In this document: positions 43,445 to 51,323 of the stretch, one piece after another | Layout of the letters: every line of letters begins with the position of its first letter | Position numbering within the stretch: position 1 is the first letter of the stretch | Origin: UBA5859 sp041940025 | Lineage (GTDB): Bacteria > Pseudomonadota > Gammaproteobacteria > UBA5859 | Reading direction: 5' to 3' | Assembly: GCA_041940025.1 (NCBI GenBank) | Contig: JBGTSY010000009.1 | Location: 1 to 64,000 of the forward strand | Length of the DNA: 64,000 bases | Translations under genes and position numbers: made by a program | Notes under the pieces: model-generated | Told to the model about the DNA's origin: nothing | The model's database searches: none | Seen by the model: only the letters and a program-made list of their open reading frames with translations

Positions 43445-44812
43445 CATAGCCTAAGCTGTTTTAAAGCCTATGATGTAAGAGGTAAATTAGGCGAAGAACT
43501 CAATGACGACATCGCGTATCGTATTGGTCGAGCTTATGCTCAACACTTAGGTGCTCAACGAGTAGTGGTGGGTGCCGATGTGCGTCTGACAAGTGAGTCG
43601 CTTAAGCAAGCCTTAGCAAAAGGGCTAATGGATGCTGGCGCAGATGTGGTTGATATCGGTATGACCGGGACCGAGGAAGTTTATTTCGCCGCATTTCATC
43701 TCGATGTGGATGGCGGGATTGAGATAACCGCCAGTCATAATCCGTTGGATTACAATGGCATAAAGTTTGTTGGACGAGATGCGAAACCTATTAGCGGTGA
43801 CACGGGCTTACGTGAAATACAGCACATTGCCGAAATTTCAGACTTTCAACCTGTGACAAATCAAGGTGCACTTACCAGGCTCTCGATCCTGGATGACTAT
43901 GTTGAACATCTTCTGGGTTATATAAACACTAGAGAATTAAAGCCACTCAAGTTAGTTGTTAACGCAGGAAACGGGTCCGCTGGCCATGTTATTGATGCGA
44001 TTGAGGCGGTATTTGTCACACGAGGCATACCCGTTGAGTTTGTCAAGATTCAACACGAACCGGATGGAAGCTTCCCTAACGGTATTCCCAATCCCTTGTT
44101 GCCCGAGAACCGCGCTGCCACGGCGGAAGCGGTACAGACGCACGGCGCAGATATGGGCATCGCCTGGGATGGTGACTTTGATCGCTGCTTCCTCTTCGAT
44201 GAAAAGGGTACCTTCATCGAAGGTTATTACATCGTTGGCCTGTTGGCCGAGGCCTTCCTGAAAAAATACCCCGACGAAAAGATCATCCACGACCCACGCC
44301 TCACCTGGAACACCATCGATATCGTAGAAAAGACGGGAGGCACCCCGATCCAATCCAAAACCGGTCACGCTTTCATTAAAGAGCGAATGAGGGAGGAAGA
44401 TGCGATTTATGGTGGGGAAATGAGCGCCCATCACTACTTCCGGGACTTCGCCTACTGCGACAGCGGCATGATCCCCTGGTTACTGGTGAGTGAACTTGTT
44501 TGTAAAACAGGCAAGCCATTATCAGATCTTGTGAATGAAAGGGTGTCGTCTTATCCATGTAGTGGTGAGATTAACTACAAAGTAAAAGATGTCCAGGCTA
44601 GTATCCAGGCAGTCAAAGAAAACTTTTTAACATTAGAGCCACTAGTGGATGACACAGATGGCATCAGTCTTGAGTTCAAGGACTGGAGACTCAATCTGCG
44701 TGCATCGAACACCGAACCTCTGCTGCGTCTCAATGTGGAATCAAGAGGTCAACCTCAAACCGTTGAGCAACGTGTTGCCGAAATCGAATCGCTGATAAAA
44801 GAGAACGCTTGA
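43442..44812 (+). CDS. manB: Phosphomannomutase ManB
   Basis: Enzyme of 456 residues converting mannose-6-phosphate to mannose-1-phosphate for GDP-mannose. Phosphohexomutase marks: 'FKAYDVRGKLG' at the N-terminus, phosphoserine loop 'GGIEITASHNPLDYNGIKFV' (about residues 93-112), metal loop 'GIAWDGDFDRC' (about 240-250) and sugar-binding 'GGEMSAHHYF'. The GTG start at 43442 follows AGGAGA. The stop overlaps the wzm start (TGATG at 44810-44814). Base use is mosaic: from about 44075 to 44485 the third codon positions become clearly GC-rich, like the genes downstream, and then return to AT-rich. This suggests a recombination tract from a homologous gene. Confidence 0.93.
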   Translation: MHSLSCFKAYDVRGKLGEELNDDIAYRIGRAYAQHLGAQRVVVGADVRLTSESLKQALAKGLMDAGADVVDIGMTGTEEVYFAAFHLDVDGGIEITASHNPLDYNGIKFVGRDAKPISGDTGLREIQHIAEISDFQPVTNQGALTRLSILDDYVEHLLGYINTRELKPLKLVVNAGNGSAGHVIDAIEAVFVTRGIPVEFVKIQHEPDGSFPNGIPNPLLPENRAATAEAVQTHGADMGIAWDGDFDRCFLFDEKGTFIEGYYIVGLLAEAFLKKYPDEKIIHDPRLTWNTIDIVEKTGGTPIQSKTGHAFIKERMREEDAIYGGEMSAHHYFRDFAYCDSGMIPWLLVSELVCKTGKPLSDLVNERVSSYPCSGEINYKVKDVQASIQAVKENFLTLEPLVDDTDGISLEFKDWRLNLRASNTEPLLRLNVESRGQPQTVEQRVAEIESLIKENA

Positions 44813-45606
44813 TGTCTGGCATGCTCCGTAGCCTGTGGCAATATCGCCACTTCGTCCTCAGTTCCATCCGCAACGAGTTGATCACCCGCTTTGCGCGCAG
44901 CAAGCTCGGCGGCCTGTGGATGATTATCAATCCCCTGGCGCAGGTGGCTATTTACGCCCTTATTCTCTCCAATGTCCTGGCCGCCAAGTTGCCTGGTATC
45001 GACAACAAGTACGCCTACGCCATCTACCTGATGGCAGGCCTGCTTGCCTGGACCCTGTTCAGCGAAATCATCAGCCGCTGCCTCAACCTTTTCATTGAGC
45101 AGGGCAACCTGATGAAAAAGATGCAGTTCCCCCGCATCACCTTGCCCGCCATCGTGGTAGGCTCCAACCTCCTCAACAACATTTTGCTGTTCATCGCCAT
45201 GGTGGGTATTTTTCTGCTGTTAGGACACCACTTCAGCGCCGCCATGCTCTGGCTGCTGCCCTTGACCCTCCTGCTCACCGCCTTCGCCATGGGGGTGGGG
45301 CTGGTGCTGGGTATCATGAACGTCTTTGTGCGCGATCTCGGCCAGGCTGTGCCGATCATTTTGCAGATGTGGTTCTGGTTTACGCCGATCGTCTATCCGG
45401 TCAACATCATTCCGGAAGGCTACCGCCACTGGCTGAACCTCAACCCCATGTACCATTTCACCAGCGCCTACCAGAAGGTACTCGTCTACGGGCGCCCGCC
45501 TCAGGTAGAGGGGATCGCGATCATCGGTGCATTGGCGGCATTCTTGCTGCTTTTGAGTCTGTTTCTGTTCCGCCGCTCCAGCGAAGAGATGGTGGACGTC
45601 CTATGA
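44812..45606 (+). CDS. wzm: Wzm: polysaccharide ABC exporter, membrane subunit
   Basis: ABC-2 type permease of 264 residues with six membrane helices and the amphipathic start 'YRHFVLSSIRNELITRFARS' characteristic of Wzm/KpsM/TagG. 'KLGGLWMIINPLAQVAIYAL' and 'FWFTPIVYPVNIIPEG' are family hallmarks. It forms the channel that moves undecaprenyl-linked polysaccharide across the inner membrane, with Wzt (next gene, overlapping by 4 bases). ATG 44812 is preferred over TTG 44809 because it overlaps the manB stop. From here to 53.6 kb the sequence is visibly GC-richer than its surroundings, which points to horizontal origin. Confidence 0.93.
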   Translation: MSGMLRSLWQYRHFVLSSIRNELITRFARSKLGGLWMIINPLAQVAIYALILSNVLAAKLPGIDNKYAYAIYLMAGLLAWTLFSEIISRCLNLFIEQGNLMKKMQFPRITLPAIVVGSNLLNNILLFIAMVGIFLLLGHHFSAAMLWLLPLTLLLTAFAMGVGLVLGIMNVFVRDLGQAVPIILQMWFWFTPIVYPVNIIPEGYRHWLNLNPMYHFTSAYQKVLVYGRPPQVEGIAIIGALAAFLLLLSLFLFRRSSEEMVDVL

Positions 45607-46829
45607 TCGTGCTCAGCGTTAAAGATGTCGGCAAGGCCTTTCGCGCTTATCGGAGCGAGTGGCACCGCTTTGGCCGCTGGTTTGGCCTGGCCATGAAACC
45701 GGCCGAAGAAGCCTGGGTGTTGCGCCACATCAACTTTGATATTCAGCCCGGCGAGGCCATCGGCATCATCGGTCAGAACGGCGCTGGCAAGAGCACCCTG
45801 CTGAAGATCATCACCGGCACTCTGAAGCCCAGCGAGGGGAGGGTGCAGGTCAATGGTCGCATCGCCGCCATTCTCGAACTGGGCATGGGCTTTAATCCCG
45901 AGCTGACGGGCCGCCAAAACGTGCGCCACGCCGCCGGACTCATGGGCTTCTCCCCGGAGCAAATCGATGCCGCCATGGCGGATATCGAGGCCTTTGCCGA
46001 GATCGGCGAATATTTCGATGAGCCGGTGCGCACCTACTCCAGCGGCATGCAGGTGCGCGTCGCCTTTGCCGTGGCCACTGCCTGGCGCCCCGAAATCCTG
46101 ATTGTCGATGAGGCGCTGTCGGTGGGGGATGCCTACTTCCAGCACAAAAGCTTCGCCCGTATTCGTGAGTTCCGCGAGCAGGGCACCACATTGCTCATTG
46201 TCTCCCACGACCGCAGCGCCATTCAATGCCTCTGTGACCGCGCCATCCTGCTGGAGCAGGGCACGGTCATCAAGGACGGCGACCCCGAAGAGGTGTTTGA
46301 CTTCTATAACGCTCTGATTGCGGAAAAAGAGAACAGCACTGTCGAGGTGAAAAAACTAGACGACGGTAAGGCGCAGACCAGCTCCGGTACCGGCGAGGCG
46401 CGGGTGGAGGAGATCGTACTTTACAACTGTAAGGGCGAGGTGGCCGAATACGTGGGCGTCGGTGAGCCTATCGAACTTCACGTCAAGGTCAAGGTACACC
46501 TTCCTATCGCAAGCCTGGTGCTCGGTTACGGTATCAAGGACAGATTGGGGCAGATTATGTACGGCACCAACACCTGGCATACGGAACAGGTTATCACTGA
46601 GCCACAAGTCAGTGATGAGTACCTGTTCGTTATCGCTTTCCCAGCCAATTTCGGAGTCGGCAGTTATTCGGTTCAGACCGCGCTGGTGGATCGCGATACC
46701 CACCTTGGTGCCAACTACGAGTGGCGGGACATGGCGCTGGTATTCGATGTAATCAATATCGACAGAAAGCAATTCGCAGGATGTTTGTGGAATGAGCCGC
46801 GCATAGCTATCGAGAATCTGAATCAATGA
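45603..46829 (+). CDS. wzt: Wzt: polysaccharide ABC exporter ATPase with C-terminal sugar-binding domain
   Basis: ATPase of 408 residues. Walker A 'GIIGQNGAGKSTLLKIITG', signature 'YSSGMQVRVAFAVA' and Walker B 'ILIVDEALSVGDAYF' are intact. Residues 250-408 form a separate beta-rich Wzt C-terminal domain ('EPIELHVKVKVHLPIASLVL'), which in O8/O9a-type systems recognises the methyl-capped chain end before export. The frame is open far upstream, but ATG 45603, overlapping the wzm stop, is the natural start. The presence of this domain implies that chains are terminated by a cap, fitting the methyltransferase encoded next. Confidence 0.94.
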   Translation: MIVLSVKDVGKAFRAYRSEWHRFGRWFGLAMKPAEEAWVLRHINFDIQPGEAIGIIGQNGAGKSTLLKIITGTLKPSEGRVQVNGRIAAILELGMGFNPELTGRQNVRHAAGLMGFSPEQIDAAMADIEAFAEIGEYFDEPVRTYSSGMQVRVAFAVATAWRPEILIVDEALSVGDAYFQHKSFARIREFREQGTTLLIVSHDRSAIQCLCDRAILLEQGTVIKDGDPEEVFDFYNALIAEKENSTVEVKKLDDGKAQTSSGTGEARVEEIVLYNCKGEVAEYVGVGEPIELHVKVKVHLPIASLVLGYGIKDRLGQIMYGTNTWHTEQVITEPQVSDEYLFVIAFPANFGVGSYSVQTALVDRDTHLGANYEWRDMALVFDVINIDRKQFAGCLWNEPRIAIENLNQ

Positions 46830-48097
46830 GTTTCGTTTCTTACGCACAAAATTTTGAAGACGTGATGCTTTGGCGTGCACTCAAGCACATTGAGCAGGGT
46901 TTCTATATCGATGTTGGTGCCTGGTCGCCAGATATAGACTCCGTTACCTGCGCTTTTTATGAAAGAGGATGGCGTGGCATCAACTTAGAGCCCAATCCGG
47001 AATTTCATCAGCAACTTGAGACAAGTCGCCCCCGCGATCTCAACCTGAAACTGGCCATTAGCGATGCCGAAGGCATCATGACCATGAATTTTCTGGCGAA
47101 TTCTGGCTTGTCCACACTCGATGATTCCATCGCGCAACGGCACCAGGCCGCAGGTTGGGAGGCATCTCGCCAGGAGGTGGCGGTCAAGACACTGGCCGCC
47201 ATTTGGCAACAGCATGTGCCCGACGGCCAGCCGGTCCATTTTTTGAAAGTGGATGTCGAAGGGTATGAGGCAGCCGCGCTTCGTGGTAACGACTGGTCGC
47301 GATTCCGCCCCTGGGTGGTCGTGGTTGAGGCCACCCTGCCCATGTCGCAGGTCGAATCCCATGCGGACTGGCAACCCTTCTTATTGGAAGCCAGGTACCA
47401 ATTCGCTTATGCCGACGGCCTCAACCGCTTTTATGTTGCCGAAGAACATGCCGATTTGATGTCCGCCTTTGAATATCCTCCGAATGTTTTCGACGAATTC
47501 ATACTCGCGGCGCACCAACAGTCCGAGACACGGGCACAGCAAGCCGAGCATGCCGCCCAGCAGTCTGAGGCACGGGCACAGCAAGCCGAGCATGTCGCCC
47601 AACAGTCTGAGGCACGGGCACAACAGGCCGAGAATGCCGCTCAACAGTCTGAGGCACGAGCACAGCAGGCCGAGAATGCCGCCCACCAGTCAGAGGCCAT
47701 GCTGAAATCCGTTATTAGCAGCAGCTCCTGGCGGATAACCGGGCCGTTACGCCTCCTAGTTAATGGGCTTCGTAGTCTGCGTCATGGAACAACAACACAG
47801 GCGCTCAAGGCTGCCTTGCGACCGCTGCTTGGGCACGTCATCAGCTTTGTCAGTGTCCGTCCTCGCCTTAAGAGAACCTTATTGGCGTGGGTGAGTAAAC
47901 ATCCACGCCTGGAGCAGAAATTGCGTCGGTTTGCCGCCGCGAGGAGGCTGGCAGGCACAGGGATCGGTCAGATACATATGCGCTTAGAACAGGCTCAATC
48001 CCCACCAATTGAGTTGGCACACCTCACACCCCGGGCGCGCCAAATCTATGCGGATCTGAAAGCAGCCATAGAGAAAAACAATCAGGAGACCGCTTGA
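46826..48097 (+). CDS. FkbM family methyltransferase with tandem-repeat coiled coil
   Basis: Protein of 423 residues. N-terminal FkbM SAM-methyltransferase domain (about 1-215): 'GFYIDVGAWSPDIDSVT', 'GINLEPNP' and 'FLKVDVEGYEAAALRG'. Then an exactly periodic segment (about 230-285): four copies of a 14-residue unit like 'AQQSEARAQQAENA', two heptads each, predicted to form a continuous Ala-rich coiled coil. The C-terminal tail begins 'SSSWRITGPLRLL', has amphipathic basic helices and ends 'LTPRARQIYADLKAAIEKN'; the same tail ends the next protein. It overlaps wzt (ATGA) and the next gene (TGATG). By position it is a candidate chain-capping enzyme whose coiled coil could set chain length, as in WbdD; that is inference. 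Confidence 0.88.
   Translation: MSFVSYAQNFEDVMLWRALKHIEQGFYIDVGAWSPDIDSVTCAFYERGWRGINLEPNPEFHQQLETSRPRDLNLKLAISDAEGIMTMNFLANSGLSTLDDSIAQRHQAAGWEASRQEVAVKTLAAIWQQHVPDGQPVHFLKVDVEGYEAAALRGNDWSRFRPWVVVVEATLPMSQVESHADWQPFLLEARYQFAYADGLNRFYVAEEHADLMSAFEYPPNVFDEFILAAHQQSETRAQQAEHAAQQSEARAQQAEHVAQQSEARAQQAENAAQQSEARAQQAENAAHQSEAMLKSVISSSSWRITGPLRLLVNGLRSLRHGTTTQALKAALRPLLGHVISFVSVRPRLKRTLLAWVSKHPRLEQKLRRFAAARRLAGTGIGQIHMRLEQAQSPPIELAHLTPRARQIYADLKAAIEKNNQETA
47513..47680. repeat. 42-bp tandem repeat, four units, in the methyltransferase gene
   Basis: Units at 47513-47554, 47555-47596, 47597-47638 and 47639-47680 differ by only a few bases. A partial fifth begins at 47681. Each encodes two heptads. 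High identity between units would allow slippage that changes coiled-coil length in whole two-heptad steps without breaking the frame. Confidence 0.95.
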
Positions 48098-51000
48098 TGC
48101 GCATTGTGATTGATATGCAGGGTGCGCAGACAGCCAGCCGTTTTCGTGGCATTGGCCGTTACACCATGGCTTTTGCTCAGGCTGTGGTACGGAACCGAGG
48201 CGAACACGAAATCATCCTCGCCCTCTCGGGTCTATTTCCTGAAACCATCGAGCCCATTCGCGCCGCCTTCGACGGCCTGCTGCCGCAGGAGAATATCCGC
48301 ACCTGGCACGCGCCCGGTCCGGTGCAGGAGGCGCAACCCGGCAACGATGCCCGGCGCGAGGCGGCGGAACTCATCCGTGAAGCCTTTTTGGCCAACCTCC
48401 AGTCCGATGTCATCCATATCACAAGCCTGTTCGAGGGCTATGTGGACGATGCCGTCACCAGCATTGGCCGATTTGACAGTGCAATGCCGGTGAGCGTCAT
48501 TCTGTATGACCTCATTCCACTGCTGAATCCGGATCACTATTTAAGACCCAATCCACGTTACGAACAGTACTACCTACGCAAGGTCGAGTGCCTCAAGAAG
48601 GCGGCGCTGCATTTGGCGATTTCAGAGTTTTCCGGTCGGGAGGGTATAGACGTCCTCGGTACACCCGACGGTAAAACCATCACCATCTCCACGGCGCTGG
48701 ATAGTCACTTCCAAGCCAAAACCATCAGAGACGAAACCGCCAGTGAACTCCGTGCCAGGTTCGGCATCACCAGGCCCTTCGTGCTCTACACCGGTGGTGC
48801 GGATGAGCGCAAGAACCTGCCGCGCCTGATCGAGGCTTACGCCGCGCTGCCAGCAAGCATTCGCGAGACTCATCAGCTGGTTTTTGCAGGTCAGATGCAT
48901 GAGGTTAAAATCGCGCAGTTCAAACACCGTGCCCGTTCAGTGGGGCTCAAGGATGACGAACTCGTTTCCACCGGGTATGTCACTGATGAAGATCTCGTCC
49001 AGCTTTATCACCTCTGCCAACTCTACGTCTTCCCCTCATGGCACGAGGGCTTCGGTCTACCGGCGCTGGAGGCCATGGCCTGCGGTGCGCCTGTCATCGG
49101 GGCCAATACCAGCAGCCTACCGGAGGTGATCGGATTCGAAGAGGCGCTCTTCGATCCGTTCGATGTCGAGGCCATCAGCGCCAAGCTCACCCAGGCGTTG
49201 GAAGATGAAGCATTTCGCAATCGCCTGCATGAACATGGCAAGAATCAAGCGGAGAAGTTTTCCTGGGACGATACCGCCAAACGCGCGATTGCAGCGTGGG
49301 AGAGCATGCCAGGCCGGAGTCAGGCAGAGTATCTGGACCGATCACTGGCCCACAACCGGCTTCTCGCAGCGCTCGCAAAACCGCTCGCGCACGCAGGCGA
49401 GCCCGAGTTGGTGGCGGTGTCGCATTGCGTCGCGCAAAACGAACGGGCAGGCATCGAACGCCAGTTACTGCTCGATGTCTCCGAACTGTGCCAGCATGAT
49501 GCCGCCCAACGGTCCGAGGCCATGCTGAATTCCGTTATCAGTAGCCGCTCTTGGCGGATCACTAGGCCGCTGCAAAAACTGATGCAACTGTTCAAATGCT
49601 TGTTTAGGCTTCCCGTTCGAATGGTTGTCGGTATGGTGCGATTGCCCAAAAGGGTCGCCCGGTGGTTTTTGACAAAGCTCATTGCCTTTGTAATGCGGCT
49701 TGACGGGCTCAAGCATCGCGCCCGGCGATGGCTTTATCGCTATCCGAGGCTGGAGGCACATCTGCTTGCCTTCGCCAGGGCGTGCGAGTTGATTCATGAT
49801 CCAACGCCTGCCCCGTCACATCCGGCGGAGGCCGAAACCCTCACACCCCGGGCGCGGCAGATCTATGAGGACCTGAAAGCAGCCATTGAGAAAAACAAAC
49901 AGGAGGCCGCTTGATGCGCATTGTGATTGATATGCAGGGTGCGCAGACCGAAAGTCGTTTTCGTGGCATTGGCCGTTACACCATGGCTTTTGCTCAGGCT
50001 GTGGTGCGGAATCGCGGCGAACACGAAATCATTCTCGCCCTCTCGGGTTTGTTTCCCGAAACCATCGAGCCCATCCGTGTCGCCGTCGACGGCCTGCTGC
50101 CGCAGGAGAATATCCGCATCTGGCACGCGCCCGGCCCAGTGCAGGAGGGACAACCCGACAACGATGCCCGGCGCGAGGCGGCGGAACTCATCCGTGAAGC
50201 ATTTTTGGCCAGCCTCCAGCCCGATGTTATCCATATCACAAGCCTGTTCGAAGGCTATGTGGACGATGCCGTTACCAGCATTGGCCGATTCGACACTGCA
50301 ACGCCGGTGAGCATCATTCTGTATGATCTCATTCCACTGCTGAATCCGGATCACTATCTCAAGCCCAATCCACGTTACGAGCAGTACTACCTGCGCAAGG
50401 TCGAATACCTCAAAAAGGCGGCTCTGCATTTGGCCATCTCCGAGTTTAGCCGTCAGGAGGGCATAGACGCCCTCGGTTCCGCCGACGGTAAAACCATCGC
50501 TATCTCCACGGCGCTGGATAGCCACTTCCAACCCCAAACCATCAGTGACAAAGCCGCCAGTCAACTCCGCGAAAAATTTGGCATCACCCGACCCTTCGTC
50601 CTCTACACCGGTGGTGCGGATGAGCGCAAGAATCTGCCGCGCCTGATCGAGGCTTACGCCGCGCTGCCCGCCAGCATGCGTAAGGTCCATCAGTTGCTCT
50701 TCGCCGGCAGGATGCCTGAAGGCGATATTGCACGCCTCAAGGATATTGCCCGCACCGCAGGCTTAAAGAGCGACGAACTCCTGTTCACCGGTTACGTCTC
50801 TGACGAAGATCTGGTCCAGCTCTACAATCTCTGCCAGCTCTACGTCTTCCCCTCGTGGCACGAAGGCTTCGGTCTGCCGGCGCTTGAAGCCATGGCCTGC
50901 GGTGCGCCTGTCGTCGGCGCCAATACCAGCAGCCTGCCGGAGGTGATCGGATGCGAAGAGGCGCTGTTCGACCCGTTCGATGTCGGGGCTATTACCGCCA

Positions 51001-51323
51001 AGCTCACTCGGGCCTTGGAAGATCAAGTATTTCGCAATCGCCTGCGCGACCATGGCCTGAATCAAGCGAAGAAGTTTTGCTGGGACGAAACCGCCAAACG
51101 CGCGATTGCGGCGTGGGAGAGCATGCCAGGCCGGAGTCAAGCAGAGTATCTGGACCGATCACTGGCCCACAACCGGCTTCTCGCAGCGCTCGCAATACCG
51201 CTCGCGCACGCTGGTGAACCCGAATTGGTGGCGTCGTCGCATTGTGTCGCGCAAAACGAAAGCACTGGCATCGAGCGCCAGTTATTTCTTGATGTTTCCG
51301 AACTGTGCCAGCATGACGCCGCC
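47690..51323. repeat. Tandem duplication, two ~1.82-kb units
   Basis: Unit 1 (about 47690-49506) covers the 3' tail of the methyltransferase gene plus the first 470 codons of a glycosyltransferase. Unit 2 (about 49507-51323) covers the matching tail plus the first 470 codons of the next glycosyltransferase. The glycosyltransferase parts align without gaps at an offset of 1817 and are highly similar; the tails align with a 6-base length difference and are more diverged. Junctions lie at GCCGCC in both places. Confidence 0.88.
48097..49914 (+). CDS. GT4 glycosyltransferase fused to the methyltransferase-type tail
   Basis: Protein of 605 residues from ATG 48097. Residues 1-470 are a GT4 domain: 'MRIVIDMQGAQTASRFRGIG', 'VILYDLIPLL', 'RPFVLYTGGADERKNLPRLI' and the E-x7-E motif 'HEGFGLPALEAMACG' (about residue 315). 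At 'LLDVSELCQHDAA', which in the next protein opens a second GT domain, the sequence switches to 'QRSEAMLNSVISSRSWRITR', the tail of the upstream methyltransferase, ending 'LTPRARQIYEDLKAAIEKNK'. It is therefore a chimera produced by the 1.82-kb tandem duplication. Start and stop both overlap neighbours (TGATG). Likely a mannosyltransferase or related enzyme of the exported glycan; donor sugar is inferred from manB. Confidence 0.88.
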   Translation: MRIVIDMQGAQTASRFRGIGRYTMAFAQAVVRNRGEHEIILALSGLFPETIEPIRAAFDGLLPQENIRTWHAPGPVQEAQPGNDARREAAELIREAFLANLQSDVIHITSLFEGYVDDAVTSIGRFDSAMPVSVILYDLIPLLNPDHYLRPNPRYEQYYLRKVECLKKAALHLAISEFSGREGIDVLGTPDGKTITISTALDSHFQAKTIRDETASELRARFGITRPFVLYTGGADERKNLPRLIEAYAALPASIRETHQLVFAGQMHEVKIAQFKHRARSVGLKDDELVSTGYVTDEDLVQLYHLCQLYVFPSWHEGFGLPALEAMACGAPVIGANTSSLPEVIGFEEALFDPFDVEAISAKLTQALEDEAFRNRLHEHGKNQAEKFSWDDTAKRAIAAWESMPGRSQAEYLDRSLAHNRLLAALAKPLAHAGEPELVAVSHCVAQNERAGIERQLLLDVSELCQHDAAQRSEAMLNSVISSRSWRITRPLQKLMQLFKCLFRLPVRMVVGMVRLPKRVARWFLTKLIAFVMRLDGLKHRARRWLYRYPRLEAHLLAFARACELIHDPTPAPSHPAEAETLTPRARQIYEDLKAAIEKNKQEAA

